64,000 bases of DNA. Source: Blautia sp900556555 (GTDB lineage: Bacteria > Bacillota > Clostridia > Lachnospirales > Lachnospiraceae). The stretch lies in NCBI GenBank assembly GCA_964250615.1, contig CAXUGM010000012.1. The stretch is one strand, 5' to 3'. This document shows, in pieces, positions 9,119-17,906 of this stretch; positions within the stretch are counted from its first letter, which is position 1; every line of letters starts with the position of its first letter. The notes under the pieces are model-generated. The model was not told the origin of the DNA, did no database searches, and was given only the letters and a program-made list of their open reading frames with translations. Made by a program: the position numbers and the translations under genes.

Positions 9119-9144
9119 GGAGAGGCACCTGGCCTCTCTTTTTC
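9119..9144 (+). terminator. Rho-independent terminator after the GntR gene
   Basis: GAGAGGC/GCCTCTC stem with a 5-base loop, directly followed by TTTTTCT. It ends the ispE-gntR transcript before the germination operon. Confidence 0.85.
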
Positions 9145-9168
9145 TATGAAAAAAAGGAGGGAAACAGC

Positions 9169-10662
9169 ATGAATTCTGATATTTCACCTCACATTGAGGA
9201 AAACGAAGCGTATATAAGAAACAGGCTGAAAAACTGTGATGATTTCATTATCCGCCCCATGGTACTGGGGGAAGAGAAGAAAATCCGCTGTCTGGTAGTT
9301 TATATAGAAGTAGCTGTAAGCAATATGGTTCTGGAGGACTCTGTAATTGGAAAACTGGTGAATCATATGTGGGAAATGCCTGCGGATGAAATCCTGGAGT
9401 TTGTGCGTGACAATGGGATGGGAATTTCAGATGTCCAGCCCATGGATTCCATGGATCAGGCATTTGCTTCCATGCTGGCAGGGAATGCCTTATTTTTCTT
9501 GGATGGATATACCAGAGCAATCAAGGTTTCAAGTAAAGGATATCCTAATCTAAGTGTATCAGAAGCTACCAGAGAAAAGGTGTTGCGTGGCTCCAAAGAA
9601 GGATTTACAGATGCGGTAAAAACCAATTCTGCATTGGTGCGGAAACGAATCAGAGATACCAGGTTAAAGGTGAAGCAGAAAACACTGGGAAAAAGAAGCC
9701 AGACACTGGTTCAACTCTTGTATATGGAAGATTTAGTTCACCCGGAGCTGTTAGAAGACATGGAAGAACGGCTGGATTCCTTTGTGATTGATGGCGTTTT
9801 AGATTCTGGTGTGATTGAGCAGCTTACAGAAAGCAATTGGCTTTCGCCCTTTCCTCAGTTTCAGACAACAGAGCGGCCGGATAAATGTGCGGCAGAAATT
9901 TTAAACGGCAGAATTCTCCTTTTGTGTGACCATTCGCCTGTAGGAATCCTATTCCCGGCTGTTTTCAATGATTTTCTGCAAGTGAGCGAAGATTCCTATA
10001 ACCGGTTTGAAATCGTATCTCTCCAGAGAATTATCCGTTATATGGCGGTGTGCTTTACACTGCTTTTTTCAGGAACGTATCTTGCAGTGACGAATTTTCA
10101 CACCCAGGTACTTCCCACAGCATTGATTCTGTCTTTTTCTGAGGCAAGACAGGGGGTGCCATTTCCTGGAATGCTGGAAATATTATTTATGGAACTTGCC
10201 TTTGAAACCATCAGAGAGGCAGGCATACGGATGCCTGGGCCGTTAGGGGGAACCATTGGAATTGTTGGAGGTCTGATTGTTGGGCAGGCAGCAGTAGAAG
10301 CGAATCTGGTCAGCCCGATTGTGGTAGTGGTTGTGGCAATTACGGCTTTGTGTTCCCTTTCGATTCCAAGTGAAAGTTTTTCTGCTCCTTTCCGTCTGTT
10401 AAAGTTTGGATTCATTTTGCTTGGGGGAAGTTTTGGGATTTTTGGAATCTTGCTTGGACTTTACCTTACCGTCAGTCATCTGGCAGGGCTGAAAAGCTTT
10501 GGAATTCCTTATCTGTCTCCTTTTGCTGCCAAGACGGAAGCCGGATATTGCGGTGAAAGAGACAGTATCATCCGGATTCCATTCCGCTTCCTTACCAGGC
10601 GGCCGGTTTATGCAAGAAAGGAACAGCAGATAAAATTGAGAAGCAAAGGAGGGGAACAATAA
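9169..10662 (+). CDS. Spore germination protein, GerA (A subunit) family
   Basis: The product is 497 residues, with a soluble N-terminal region of about 280 residues and a membrane part with several helices. The family motifs FIIRPMVLG, RIRDTRLKVKQKTLGKRSQT, QFQTTERPDK and the membrane stretch IREAGIRMPGPLGGTIGIVGGLIVGQAAVEANLVSP are clear. Family knowledge: GerA-type A subunits sit in the inner spore membrane and respond to germinants with the B and C subunits. The next gene, overlapping by one base (TAATG), supplies B- and C-like parts. AAGGAGGG precedes the ATG. Confidence 0.93.
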   Translation: MNSDISPHIEENEAYIRNRLKNCDDFIIRPMVLGEEKKIRCLVVYIEVAVSNMVLEDSVIGKLVNHMWEMPADEILEFVRDNGMGISDVQPMDSMDQAFASMLAGNALFFLDGYTRAIKVSSKGYPNLSVSEATREKVLRGSKEGFTDAVKTNSALVRKRIRDTRLKVKQKTLGKRSQTLVQLLYMEDLVHPELLEDMEERLDSFVIDGVLDSGVIEQLTESNWLSPFPQFQTTERPDKCAAEILNGRILLLCDHSPVGILFPAVFNDFLQVSEDSYNRFEIVSLQRIIRYMAVCFTLLFSGTYLAVTNFHTQVLPTALILSFSEARQGVPFPGMLEILFMELAFETIREAGIRMPGPLGGTIGIVGGLIVGQAAVEANLVSPIVVVVVAITALCSLSIPSESFSAPFRLLKFGFILLGGSFGIFGILLGLYLTVSHLAGLKSFGIPYLSPFAAKTEAGYCGERDSIIRIPFRFLTRRPVYARKEQQIKLRSKGGEQ

Positions 10663-12332
10663 TGTATGCGGAAAATGCTCAGATTTCTCACCGGCAGCTT
10701 TACAGGCAGATGGTAACAGGACTGATGGGGATTTTATTTCTGACGGTGCCAGTGATACCGGGATTGTCAGGCAGACAGGGGATTCTGGCTGTGCTTTCAG
10801 GGATAGTTGTTTACCTGATTCTATGCACATATTTTGTGAGAATCAAGACAGTTTTTCAGTATCCGGAAAAATATATGGGCAAAACGGCAGCACGTATTTT
10901 TATCTTGTTATATCTGTCCTGGCTCTGGCTGATGGGAGTGTATCTGCTCCTTATGATCACGAGGATTACTCAGCGTTTTCTGGTGGAGGGCAGCATGGCA
11001 TGGGTGGTGATTCTTCTGGCAGGAGGAGCTGCTTATCTGGGAAGCCACCAGGGGCTGGAGCGAAGAGCACGGATGGCGGAAGTCTGTTTTCCTGTCTTGA
11101 TTTTTATTTTTGGCGGAATGTTTTTGCTTGGAATTCTGAGGATGAAACCCACATATTTACAGGAAATGGGAAGCCTTAGCCTAAAAGGGTTAGCATCCGG
11201 AATCTGGAAGATGATATGCGTTTTTTTACCATTTGTATTTCTTCCGGTAACCCTTGGAAATGTGGAAAAACCAGGAGAAGCCAGGGCAAGCATGGGAGGG
11301 GGAATTACTCTGATTGCCGGTTTTCTGGCGGTTTCCCTTTTGCTTTTGCAGGGCAGTTTTGGTCTTGGAGGATATGAGCATAAGGAATATCCCCTAGTAG
11401 ATTTCATGGCAGGGATTCAGATACCGGGAGATTTTCTGGAGCGGGTGGATGTGTTCTGGGTGGCAGCTGTACTATTTAGTGTTTTATTCAGCCTTGGCAG
11501 CGTATTTTTTTATCAGCATGAACTTCTGCTGAGAATCAAACTGGAAAAAACAGCTTTTGTGTCTGCGGCTGGAATCCTTGTGGCAGCTATGTTCTGCCAG
11601 CACCAGAAGATTTCAGTACAGTGGTTTATGCATATTACCGTAAAGTATTATGGCCCTGTTTTCGCAGTTCTTCTTATCTGGGCTGGAATTGCAGTGAGGA
11701 AGAAAAGAACCTGGAAAAAGGCGGGCGTTTTAGGAATTCTGCTAATCTTGCTGACATATCTGTCAGGATGTGGAGTTTCCCTGGAAAAGAGGATTTTTCC
11801 CCTTTCTATGAGTGCTGATTATGTGCAGGGAAATTATCGGATCATATACGGGATTCCAGAACTTACCAGTATGACAGGACAAAACAAGAAAGATACGGAG
11901 GAGAGCCAGCCCCAGGCTATTGTGTATGAAGGAAAAACACCGGAAGAAGCAGAGGAAAATTTTAATAGAAACCAGAAAAATTATCTGGATATGGGGCACA
12001 TTAAAACACTGATTCTGGGAGAAGGGATTTTAGAACAAAAAGATGCACTGGAAGGATTATTAGATGCATTGGAAAGAAAACCTTCTGTGGCAGGAAATAT
12101 TTATGTCTTCGCCTGTCAGAATCCAGAGGAGCTTATGAAATTTGACGGGCAGGGAAAGGATTCTGTGGGGGACTTTTTGACGGGTATCCTGGAAAACAAT
12201 TTGAGTGGAAAACCAAAAGATGCAGTGACACTTCAGGATTTGTATAATGCATGGCACAGAAAAGAGCAAATCCCCAAACTGCCCATTGTGACTGTGGTGA
12301 ATAACAAGCCTGAAATCCGTCAATACTCCTGA
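10662..12332 (+). CDS. GerAB-GerAC fusion: germinant permease joined to a truncated GerAC-like domain
   Basis: The product is 556 residues. About residues 1-365 are a GerAB/APC-type membrane protein with roughly ten hydrophobic helices. From residue 367 an LSGC lipobox-like motif (cysteine 370) follows a hydrophobic segment. The next 186 residues resemble the GerAC N-terminal domain: EKRIFPLSMSADY, then GKTPEEAEENFNRNQKNYLDMGHIKTLILGEGIL. GerAC is normally a separate lipoprotein of about 370 residues, so here the B and C subunits are one chain and the C-terminal half of GerAC is absent. Overlap with the GerA gene and position before spoIIR support a forespore operon. The domain assignment of the tail is by eye. 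Confidence 0.8.
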   Translation: MYAENAQISHRQLYRQMVTGLMGILFLTVPVIPGLSGRQGILAVLSGIVVYLILCTYFVRIKTVFQYPEKYMGKTAARIFILLYLSWLWLMGVYLLLMITRITQRFLVEGSMAWVVILLAGGAAYLGSHQGLERRARMAEVCFPVLIFIFGGMFLLGILRMKPTYLQEMGSLSLKGLASGIWKMICVFLPFVFLPVTLGNVEKPGEARASMGGGITLIAGFLAVSLLLLQGSFGLGGYEHKEYPLVDFMAGIQIPGDFLERVDVFWVAAVLFSVLFSLGSVFFYQHELLLRIKLEKTAFVSAAGILVAAMFCQHQKISVQWFMHITVKYYGPVFAVLLIWAGIAVRKKRTWKKAGVLGILLILLTYLSGCGVSLEKRIFPLSMSADYVQGNYRIIYGIPELTSMTGQNKKDTEESQPQAIVYEGKTPEEAEENFNRNQKNYLDMGHIKTLILGEGILEQKDALEGLLDALERKPSVAGNIYVFACQNPEELMKFDGQGKDSVGDFLTGILENNLSGKPKDAVTLQDLYNAWHRKEQIPKLPIVTVVNNKPEIRQYS

Positions 12333-12348
12333 TAAATTCTATCAGGAG
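12326..12348 (+). promoter_or_regulatory. Hairpin burying the spoIIR ribosome binding site
   Basis: CTCCTGATA / TATCAGGAG form a perfect 9-bp stem with a 5-base loop. The stem includes the stop codon of the upstream gerAB-gerAC fusion (TGA 12330-12332) and most of the AGGAGG site for spoIIR. Ribosomes finishing the upstream gene would melt it, so spoIIR translation is probably coupled to the upstream gene. Confidence 0.55.
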
Positions 12349-12359
12349 GTACATAGAAA

Positions 12360-13031
12360 ATGAATAAGATATGGGAAAAAATTCAGAATAAAAGATTGAT
12401 CCTGGCATCTGTTCTTATTGGGCTTGCAGGAACACTTTTTCTTACAGGACTTAATACCGTTCAGTTAAAAAGAGAAAACAGGGAAATCAAGGCAAGGCTT
12501 CAACGGGAAATCCAGCAGGGGATTGCAGGAGAGGTTTTCCGCCTTCATGTGATTGCAAACAGTGACACAGAAGAAGACCAGAAATTAAAGCTAAAAATAA
12601 AAACAAGAATTGTAGAATATCTGGAAGAAATCCTGGGTAAAGACGCAGACTTAGAGGAGACGAAGGAAGCAGTACTCACCCATCTGGGAGAAATCGAAAG
12701 GGAAGCAGAAAAGCTGGTTCATGAGCAGGGATTTGATTATCCGGTAAAAGCAGTGGTAGAAAAAACATATTTTCCCAAGAAAAGCTACGGGGATTGTACA
12801 TTTCCGGCAGGAGAATATGAAGCTTTAAATGTGAAAATCGGAGAGGCCAGAGGGCATAACTGGTGGTGTGTGCTGTATCCCAGCCTGTGTTTTATTGAGG
12901 ATAGCTATGGAGTAGTGACAGAAGAGAAAAAGGAGGATTTAAAATCTGTTCTGACAACAGAGGAATTTCTGGAAATTTTAGAAAAACCAGAAGAAAAGAA
13001 AAGGATACGGTTTGGATTTCGCTGGTTTTAA
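12360..13031 (+). CDS. spoIIR: Stage II sporulation protein R
   Basis: The product is 223 residues. An N-terminal membrane/signal helix at about residues 13-32 is followed by the SpoIIR domain with the hallmark FRLHVIANSDTEEDQ. Further on are FPAGEYEALNVKIGEARGHNWWCV and YPSLCF. Family knowledge: SpoIIR is made in the forespore under sigma-F and secreted into the intermembrane space, where it triggers SpoIIGA to process pro-sigma-E in the mother cell. It is the last gene of the germination-receptor operon, an arrangement that fits shared forespore expression. Confidence 0.93.
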   Translation: MNKIWEKIQNKRLILASVLIGLAGTLFLTGLNTVQLKRENREIKARLQREIQQGIAGEVFRLHVIANSDTEEDQKLKLKIKTRIVEYLEEILGKDADLEETKEAVLTHLGEIEREAEKLVHEQGFDYPVKAVVEKTYFPKKSYGDCTFPAGEYEALNVKIGEARGHNWWCVLYPSLCFIEDSYGVVTEEKKEDLKSVLTTEEFLEILEKPEEKKRIRFGFRWF

Positions 13032-13106
13032 TTTGTGGTTTTCAACTTGCATTCTGAACGAGATAAGGGTACAATGAGACATAAACGATAAATAAGAGGT
13101 TAGAAT

Positions 13107-13928
13107 ATGAAGCAGAGAAAAGATGCACCCATTGGTGTTTTTGACTCAGGAATAGGCGGGCTGACGGTTGCCAGAGAAATCATGCGTAATCTTCCACATG
13201 AAAGAATTGTATATTTTGGAGATACAGCCAGAGTTCCCTATGGAAGTAAATCAAAAGAAACAGTTATCCGTTATTCCAGGCAGATTGTCCGTTTCCTTCA
13301 GACACAGGAAGTAAAGGCAATTGTAGTTGCCTGCAATACAGCCAGTGCCCTGGCATTGGAAACCATACAAAAAGAAATAGATATTCCGATTATTGGTGTA
13401 GTAAAACCGGGAGCAAAGGTAGCTGCACAGACAACAAGGAATAAAAAAATCGGTCTGATTGGTACAAGAGCAACGGTCAAATCCGATTTATACAAAACAA
13501 CGATACAAAAAGAAGACCCTGAGATCGAGGTTATCGGCCAGGCATGTCCTTTGTTTGTTCCCCTGGTGGAAGAAGGATGGCTGAAAGATTCCGTGACTGT
13601 CGAAGTAGCAAAACGCTACCTGGAGCCACTTCTTAATCAGGATATTGATACTTTGATTCTGGGCTGTACTCATTATCCACTTCTCAGATCCATGCTGAAG
13701 GAGCTGGCAGGGGAGCAGGTGACTCTGGTAAATCCGGCTTACGAAACAGCCAAGGAGCTTGAGAGACTTTTAAAAAGAGAAAATCTGGAACACGAAGGAG
13801 AGGGTGAGGAAGAATTTCCATACCGTTTTTTTGTAAGTGATGAAGAAGAACATTTTCAGGAATTCGCCAATTCTATCCTGCCTTATGATGTGAAGATGAC
13901 GAAGCAGATTAATATAGAGGAGTTTTAA
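13107..13928 (+). CDS. murI: Glutamate racemase
   Basis: The 273-residue cofactor-independent racemase supplies D-glutamate for peptidoglycan. Both catalytic cysteine motifs are present: VACNTASA near residue 75 and LGCTHYPLL near residue 186. The N-terminal signature GVFDSGIGGLTV and the YFGDTARVPYG loop are also there. It is followed after 2 bases by the DUF1934 gene, so the two are probably co-transcribed. Confidence 0.96.
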   Translation: MKQRKDAPIGVFDSGIGGLTVAREIMRNLPHERIVYFGDTARVPYGSKSKETVIRYSRQIVRFLQTQEVKAIVVACNTASALALETIQKEIDIPIIGVVKPGAKVAAQTTRNKKIGLIGTRATVKSDLYKTTIQKEDPEIEVIGQACPLFVPLVEEGWLKDSVTVEVAKRYLEPLLNQDIDTLILGCTHYPLLRSMLKELAGEQVTLVNPAYETAKELERLLKRENLEHEGEGEEEFPYRFFVSDEEEHFQEFANSILPYDVKMTKQINIEEF

Positions 13929-13930
13929 TT

Positions 13931-14383
13931 ATGACAAAAGATGTGCTGATCACGATTAAAGGACTGCAAAGCCTTGGAGAAGCAGCAGATACAGAAGAAG
14001 TAGAATTAGTAGCAAAAGGCGATTATTATTTTAAAAATGGCCATCATTATATATTTTTCGAAGAAAGAGTAGAGGGATTCACAGAACCAACAAAGAACAG
14101 CATTAAAGTTTCTGCAAACAGTGTGGAGGTTAAGAAAAAAGGCTTGACCAATGTGCAGATGATTTTTGAAGAAAATAAGAAAAATCTTACTTATTATGCA
14201 ACACCTTTTGGGAATCTTCAGATGGGAATTGCAGCTACAAAAATTGATGTAAAAGAACAGGAGAACAGCCTGGATCTTCTCATTGACTATGCACTGGAGA
14301 TCAATGCAGAACATGCAGCAGATTGTCAGATATCTGTGAATGTAAAAGAAAAAGATGCCGGGGAATTTTCTCTTGGCATGTAG
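13931..14383 (+). CDS. DUF1934 (YwiB-like) beta-barrel protein
   Basis: The 150-residue product fits DUF1934, a small cytoplasmic calycin-like beta-barrel family: ITIKGLQ at the start, then YYFKNGHHYIFFEER, TPFGNLQMGIAATKIDV and a final ALEINAEHAADCQISVNVKE strand pair. Function is not known; in many Firmicutes it lies next to argS or murI. It is tightly linked to murI here. Confidence 0.8.
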   Translation: MTKDVLITIKGLQSLGEAADTEEVELVAKGDYYFKNGHHYIFFEERVEGFTEPTKNSIKVSANSVEVKKKGLTNVQMIFEENKKNLTYYATPFGNLQMGIAATKIDVKEQENSLDLLIDYALEINAEHAADCQISVNVKEKDAGEFSLGM

Positions 14384-14396
14384 AAGGAGTTGACAT

Positions 14397-15344
14397 ATGC
14401 TGATCGATATTTGTTTAGATGCATTGCTTGATACAGTAAAACTGGTTCCTTTTTTATTCCTTACTTATCTTGCCATGGAATATCTGGAACATAGAATGAA
14501 AGACACATCCAGGCAGGTTGTGAAAAAAGCAGGAAGATTCGGCCCTTTTATCGGAAGTGTTGTAGGAATGGTTCCACAGTGCGGCTTCTCAGCGGCTGCA
14601 TCCGGGCTTTATGCAGGCGGTGTAATTTCCGTGGGAACCCTGCTTGCGATTTTTCTTTCTACTTCAGATGAAATGCTGCCTATTTTTATTTCAGAATCTG
14701 TACCGGCAGCAGTAATCTGGAAAATACTGGCTTTGAAAGTAATCATAGGGGCTGTTACTGGGTTTTCCATTGATTTTGCATGGAAAAGAATAAAGGCAAA
14801 AAGACCGGATTTTGATATCCAAAGAGATAGAGAGCATCATCATGAACATGCTCATTTGGAGGAACATGGTCATCACCATCATCATGGGGAACACCATGAA
14901 AAAAGCATTCATGATCTGTGTGAGAAAGACCATTGTGGCTGTGAAGGAGGCGGTATTTTTCGTTCTGCCTTGATACACACAGGCCAAATTGTACTCTTTC
15001 TCTTTTTGATTTCTCTTGCTATTGGCTTTTTTGTAGAAACAGTAGGAAGAGAACAGATTGCACATGTAATCGTAAATCAGCCTGTGCTGGGGATAATGTT
15101 AGCCGGGCTTGTAGGTATGATTCCAAACTGTGCAGCTTCTGTGATTATCACACAGTTATATTTAAGCGGAATCCTTGGAGTAGGACAGATGATGGCAGGG
15201 CTTCTGGCAGGAGCAGGAGTAGGGATTTTAGTTTTATTCCGTACCAACAAAGGTGCAAAAGAAAACCTGCTGATTGCAGGAACACTCTACGGAACTAGCG
15301 TAATATGGGGAATCCTGATAGAACTTATGGGGATTGTCCTGTAA
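14397..15344 (+). CDS. Membrane permease with histidine-rich loop (putative metal/arsenic efflux, ArsP_2-like)
   Basis: The product is 315 residues with about eight to ten hydrophobic helices in two related halves. Each half holds a similar motif: GMVPQCGFSAAASGLYAGG near residue 56 and GMIPNCAASVIITQLYLSG near residue 239. Between them is a hydrophilic loop with about 18 histidines (EHHHEHAHLEEHGHHHHHGEH) and a cysteine-containing DLCEKDHCGCEG segment. Homologues are annotated as putative arsenic efflux or manganese transporters. The loop suggests binding of a divalent metal such as Zn, Mn or Ni, but the substrate is not shown by the sequence. Confidence 0.75.
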   Translation: MLIDICLDALLDTVKLVPFLFLTYLAMEYLEHRMKDTSRQVVKKAGRFGPFIGSVVGMVPQCGFSAAASGLYAGGVISVGTLLAIFLSTSDEMLPIFISESVPAAVIWKILALKVIIGAVTGFSIDFAWKRIKAKRPDFDIQRDREHHHEHAHLEEHGHHHHHGEHHEKSIHDLCEKDHCGCEGGGIFRSALIHTGQIVLFLFLISLAIGFFVETVGREQIAHVIVNQPVLGIMLAGLVGMIPNCAASVIITQLYLSGILGVGQMMAGLLAGAGVGILVLFRTNKGAKENLLIAGTLYGTSVIWGILIELMGIVL

Positions 15345-15374
15345 GATGAAATGACGAATGAGGAGGAAAATCAA

Positions 15375-15992
15375 ATGGGTTCAAAAATGAAAGAAAGACT
15401 GCATACGGGTGAGATTTATTATCCAAATGATGATGAGATTATGCAGGAACAATTTCAGTGCCAGGAAAAAATGTATGATTATAACAGTACCAGGCCTTCC
15501 GAGGGAGAGAAGCGGACAAAACTGTTACAGGAGATGTTTGCAGAAATAGGAGAAAACTGTTATATCGAGCCACCTCTCCGGGCAAACTGGGGTGGACACT
15601 TCGTGCATTTCGGAAAGAATATTTATGCTAATTTTAATCTGACCCTTGTGGATGATACGCATATCTATGTAGGAGATGCAACTATGTTTGGTCCAAATGT
15701 AACCATTGCTACAGCAGGGCATCCGATTCTTCCGGAACTGAGAGAACAGGCATATCAATATAACATGCCTGTTCATATTGGAAGAAACTGCTGGCTGGGA
15801 GCTGGTGTTATCGTAATGCCGGGTGTCACCATTGGCGATAACACGGTAATCGGGGCAGGAAGTGTCGTGACAAAAGATATCCCTGCTAATGTGGTAGCAG
15901 TAGGAAATCCTTGCAGAGTCATGCGGGAAATCGGAGAGCATGACAGAGAGTATTATTTTAGAAATCGTAAAATCGATTATGAGAATTTGTAA
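15375..15992 (+). CDS. Sugar O-acetyltransferase (maltose/galactoside acetyltransferase family)
   Basis: 205 residues from the ATG at 15375, chosen because AGGAGG at 15361-15366 lies 8 bases upstream; an ATG at 15351 in the same frame has no site. The N-terminal Mac domain (MKERLHTGEIYYPNDDEIM) is followed by left-handed beta-helix hexapeptide repeats (IGRNCWLGAGVIVMPGVTIG and DNTVIGAGSVVTKDIPANVVAVGNPCRVMR). The family transfers acetyl from acetyl-CoA to sugars in the cytoplasm. The catalytic histidine is probably in TAGHPILPE. Confidence 0.9.
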   Translation: MGSKMKERLHTGEIYYPNDDEIMQEQFQCQEKMYDYNSTRPSEGEKRTKLLQEMFAEIGENCYIEPPLRANWGGHFVHFGKNIYANFNLTLVDDTHIYVGDATMFGPNVTIATAGHPILPELREQAYQYNMPVHIGRNCWLGAGVIVMPGVTIGDNTVIGAGSVVTKDIPANVVAVGNPCRVMREIGEHDREYYFRNRKIDYENL

Positions 15993-16000
15993 TTTAGCCA

Positions 16001-16036
16001 ATGTTAAATCTCCGTAAAGTATGTTAAATCTCTGTA
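16001..16036 (+). promoter_or_regulatory. Two direct repeats ATGTTAAATCTCYGTA spaced 20 bp, upstream of the Na/Pi transporter
   Basis: ATGTTAAATCTCCGTA at 16001 and ATGTTAAATCTCTGTA at 16021 are 15/16 identical and exactly 20 bases apart, two helical turns. They lie about 95 bases upstream of a phosphate transporter gene, so they could be tandem sites for a PhoP-like response regulator. They do not match the Bacillus or E. coli Pho box closely. Confidence 0.4.
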
Positions 16037-16130
16037 TAAATTATTGCAGGAACCTCTCATAAAAGGTATAAAGGTAATGTACGAATGAAAAATAAGTAAA
16101 ACTTTAGTAAACCAAATGGGAGGAAACAAC

Positions 16131-17780
16131 GTGAAAATTACAGATTTTTTCAGTCTTTTAGGAGGTTTGGCTTTATTCCTGTACGGTATGCAGATGATGA
16201 GCAATGGTCTGGAAGCTGCAGCCGGAAATAAAATGAAACAGATTTTGGAGAAACTGACAGCCAACCGTTTTCTTGGTGTCTTGGTAGGTGCGGGTATCAC
16301 AGCAGTGATTCAGTCTTCTTCTGCCACTACGGTCATGGTAGTAGGATTTGTAAACTCAGGTATGATGACACTGAAACAGGCAGTATGGATTATCATGGGT
16401 GCCAATATCGGTACAACCATTACAGGCCAGCTGATTGCTCTTGATGTAGGAGAACTGGCACCATTGTTCGCCTTTGCAGGTGTAGCACTGATTGTCTTTG
16501 TAAAGAAACAGAAAGTACATCATTATGGTTTGATTGTAGCAGGGCTTGGTATTCTCTTTATTGGAATGGAAATGATGAGCGGTGCCATGATGCCGCTTCG
16601 GGAATCAGAAGCATTTGTATCTCTGATGACCAAATTCTCTAATCCTGTATTGGGCATTCTTGCAGGAGCTGTGTTTACAGCAGTGATTCAGTCTTCTTCC
16701 GCATCTGTTGGTATTTTGCAGGCATTAGCGGGAAGTGGTCTTATAGGGCTGTCTAATGCAGTATATGTGTTGTTTGGACAGAATATCGGTACCTGTATCA
16801 CAGCGATTCTGGCAGCGATCGGAACAAGCAGAAATGCGAAACGTACTACGGTGATCCACCTGATGTTCAACTTGATTGGTACGGCAATTTTTACAGTTGT
16901 ATGTATTGCAACACCTCTTACCGCACTGGTGGAGAGCTTTACACCGGGAAATGTTTCCTCACAGATTGCAAATATGCACACATTATTTAACATTGTGACT
17001 ACACTGTTGCTGCTTCCTTTTGGAAACTATCTGGCAAGAGCAGCTGTACGGATTCTGCCGGAGAAGCAAGACGAGCAGGCCGATGTTATGCATATGGAAT
17101 TTATTCGTCCGATGGAAACCAAGAGAGATACACAGATTGGTCTTTCAGCTATTGCGGTGACCAGTATTAAAAAAGAACTTCACAGAATGATTGATATGGC
17201 AAAAGAAAATGTGGAGGCAAGTTTCACAGCCGTGAAAGCAGGTACAACAGCAGACCTGGAGACCATTCAGGAAAGAGAAGAATACATAGATTATCTGAAC
17301 AAAGAGATTTCAAAATACATCTCCAAGGTTCTTGTAAACGAGAGCAACCCGAGAGATTCCCAGTATATCAGTGCTCTTTTTAAAGTCTGCGGAAACGTAG
17401 AAAGAATCGGTGACCATGCCATGAATATTTGCGGTTATACCAGAATGATTGAAAAGCAGGGGATTACATTTTCAAAGGAAGTCCGCATAGAGATTGATGA
17501 AATGAAAGAAGTCTGCAAAAAAGCCTTGGATTATCTTGGTGAAATCCATCACGATCAACAGGAGGATAATCAGGATATGAAGGCTATCGAGAAATTTGAG
17601 CAGCAGATTGATGATATGACAGATGATTACCGGAAAAAACAGTTAATCCGTATGCAGAACGGAACCTGTTCTGAAGAAGGATGCATTATCTATTCAGAAA
17701 TGCTCACCGACTTTGAGCGAATCGGAGATCATATTTTAAACATTGGCCAGGAAATGGGACTTGGCAAGGTAGGAGCATAA
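16131..17780 (+). CDS. Na/Pi-cotransporter family protein with PhoU-like domain
   Basis: 549 residues from the GTG at 16131, selected by GGGAGGA at 16118-16124; an in-frame ATG at 16116 overlaps that ribosome site. Two Na_Pi_cotrans repeats each contain the QSSSA signature (AVIQSSSATT near residue 57, AVIQSSSASV near residue 187) with GANIGTT and GQNIGTC following. The C-terminal 220 residues are a helical PhoU-like domain (NVERIGDHAMNI, DFERIGDHILNI). NptA-type proteins move phosphate across the membrane; in Gram-positives they may import or export. Confidence 0.9.
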   Translation: MKITDFFSLLGGLALFLYGMQMMSNGLEAAAGNKMKQILEKLTANRFLGVLVGAGITAVIQSSSATTVMVVGFVNSGMMTLKQAVWIIMGANIGTTITGQLIALDVGELAPLFAFAGVALIVFVKKQKVHHYGLIVAGLGILFIGMEMMSGAMMPLRESEAFVSLMTKFSNPVLGILAGAVFTAVIQSSSASVGILQALAGSGLIGLSNAVYVLFGQNIGTCITAILAAIGTSRNAKRTTVIHLMFNLIGTAIFTVVCIATPLTALVESFTPGNVSSQIANMHTLFNIVTTLLLLPFGNYLARAAVRILPEKQDEQADVMHMEFIRPMETKRDTQIGLSAIAVTSIKKELHRMIDMAKENVEASFTAVKAGTTADLETIQEREEYIDYLNKEISKYISKVLVNESNPRDSQYISALFKVCGNVERIGDHAMNICGYTRMIEKQGITFSKEVRIEIDEMKEVCKKALDYLGEIHHDQQEDNQDMKAIEKFEQQIDDMTDDYRKKQLIRMQNGTCSEEGCIIYSEMLTDFERIGDHILNIGQEMGLGKVGA

Positions 17781-17787
17781 TTAGAAG

Positions 17788-17823
17788 GACAGTATGGCTG
17801 GAAATGGCTGTGCTGTCTTTTTT
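17788..17823 (+). terminator. Terminator after the Na/Pi transporter gene
   Basis: GACAGTATGGC pairs with GCTGTGCTGTC (with G-U pairs) around an 8-base loop, followed by T6. Confidence 0.8.
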
Positions 17824-17906
17824 GGCAGTTCACAGGTTGACACCATTCCTGTCTTGTAATACAATACTTGACAAAATTTGACATTAAAAAAAGATAGGAG
17901 AACAAT

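Noticed and set aside
15351..15374. Earlier ATG start for the acetyltransferase
   Set aside because: The AGGAGG ribosome site lies after it and fits the ATG at 15375.
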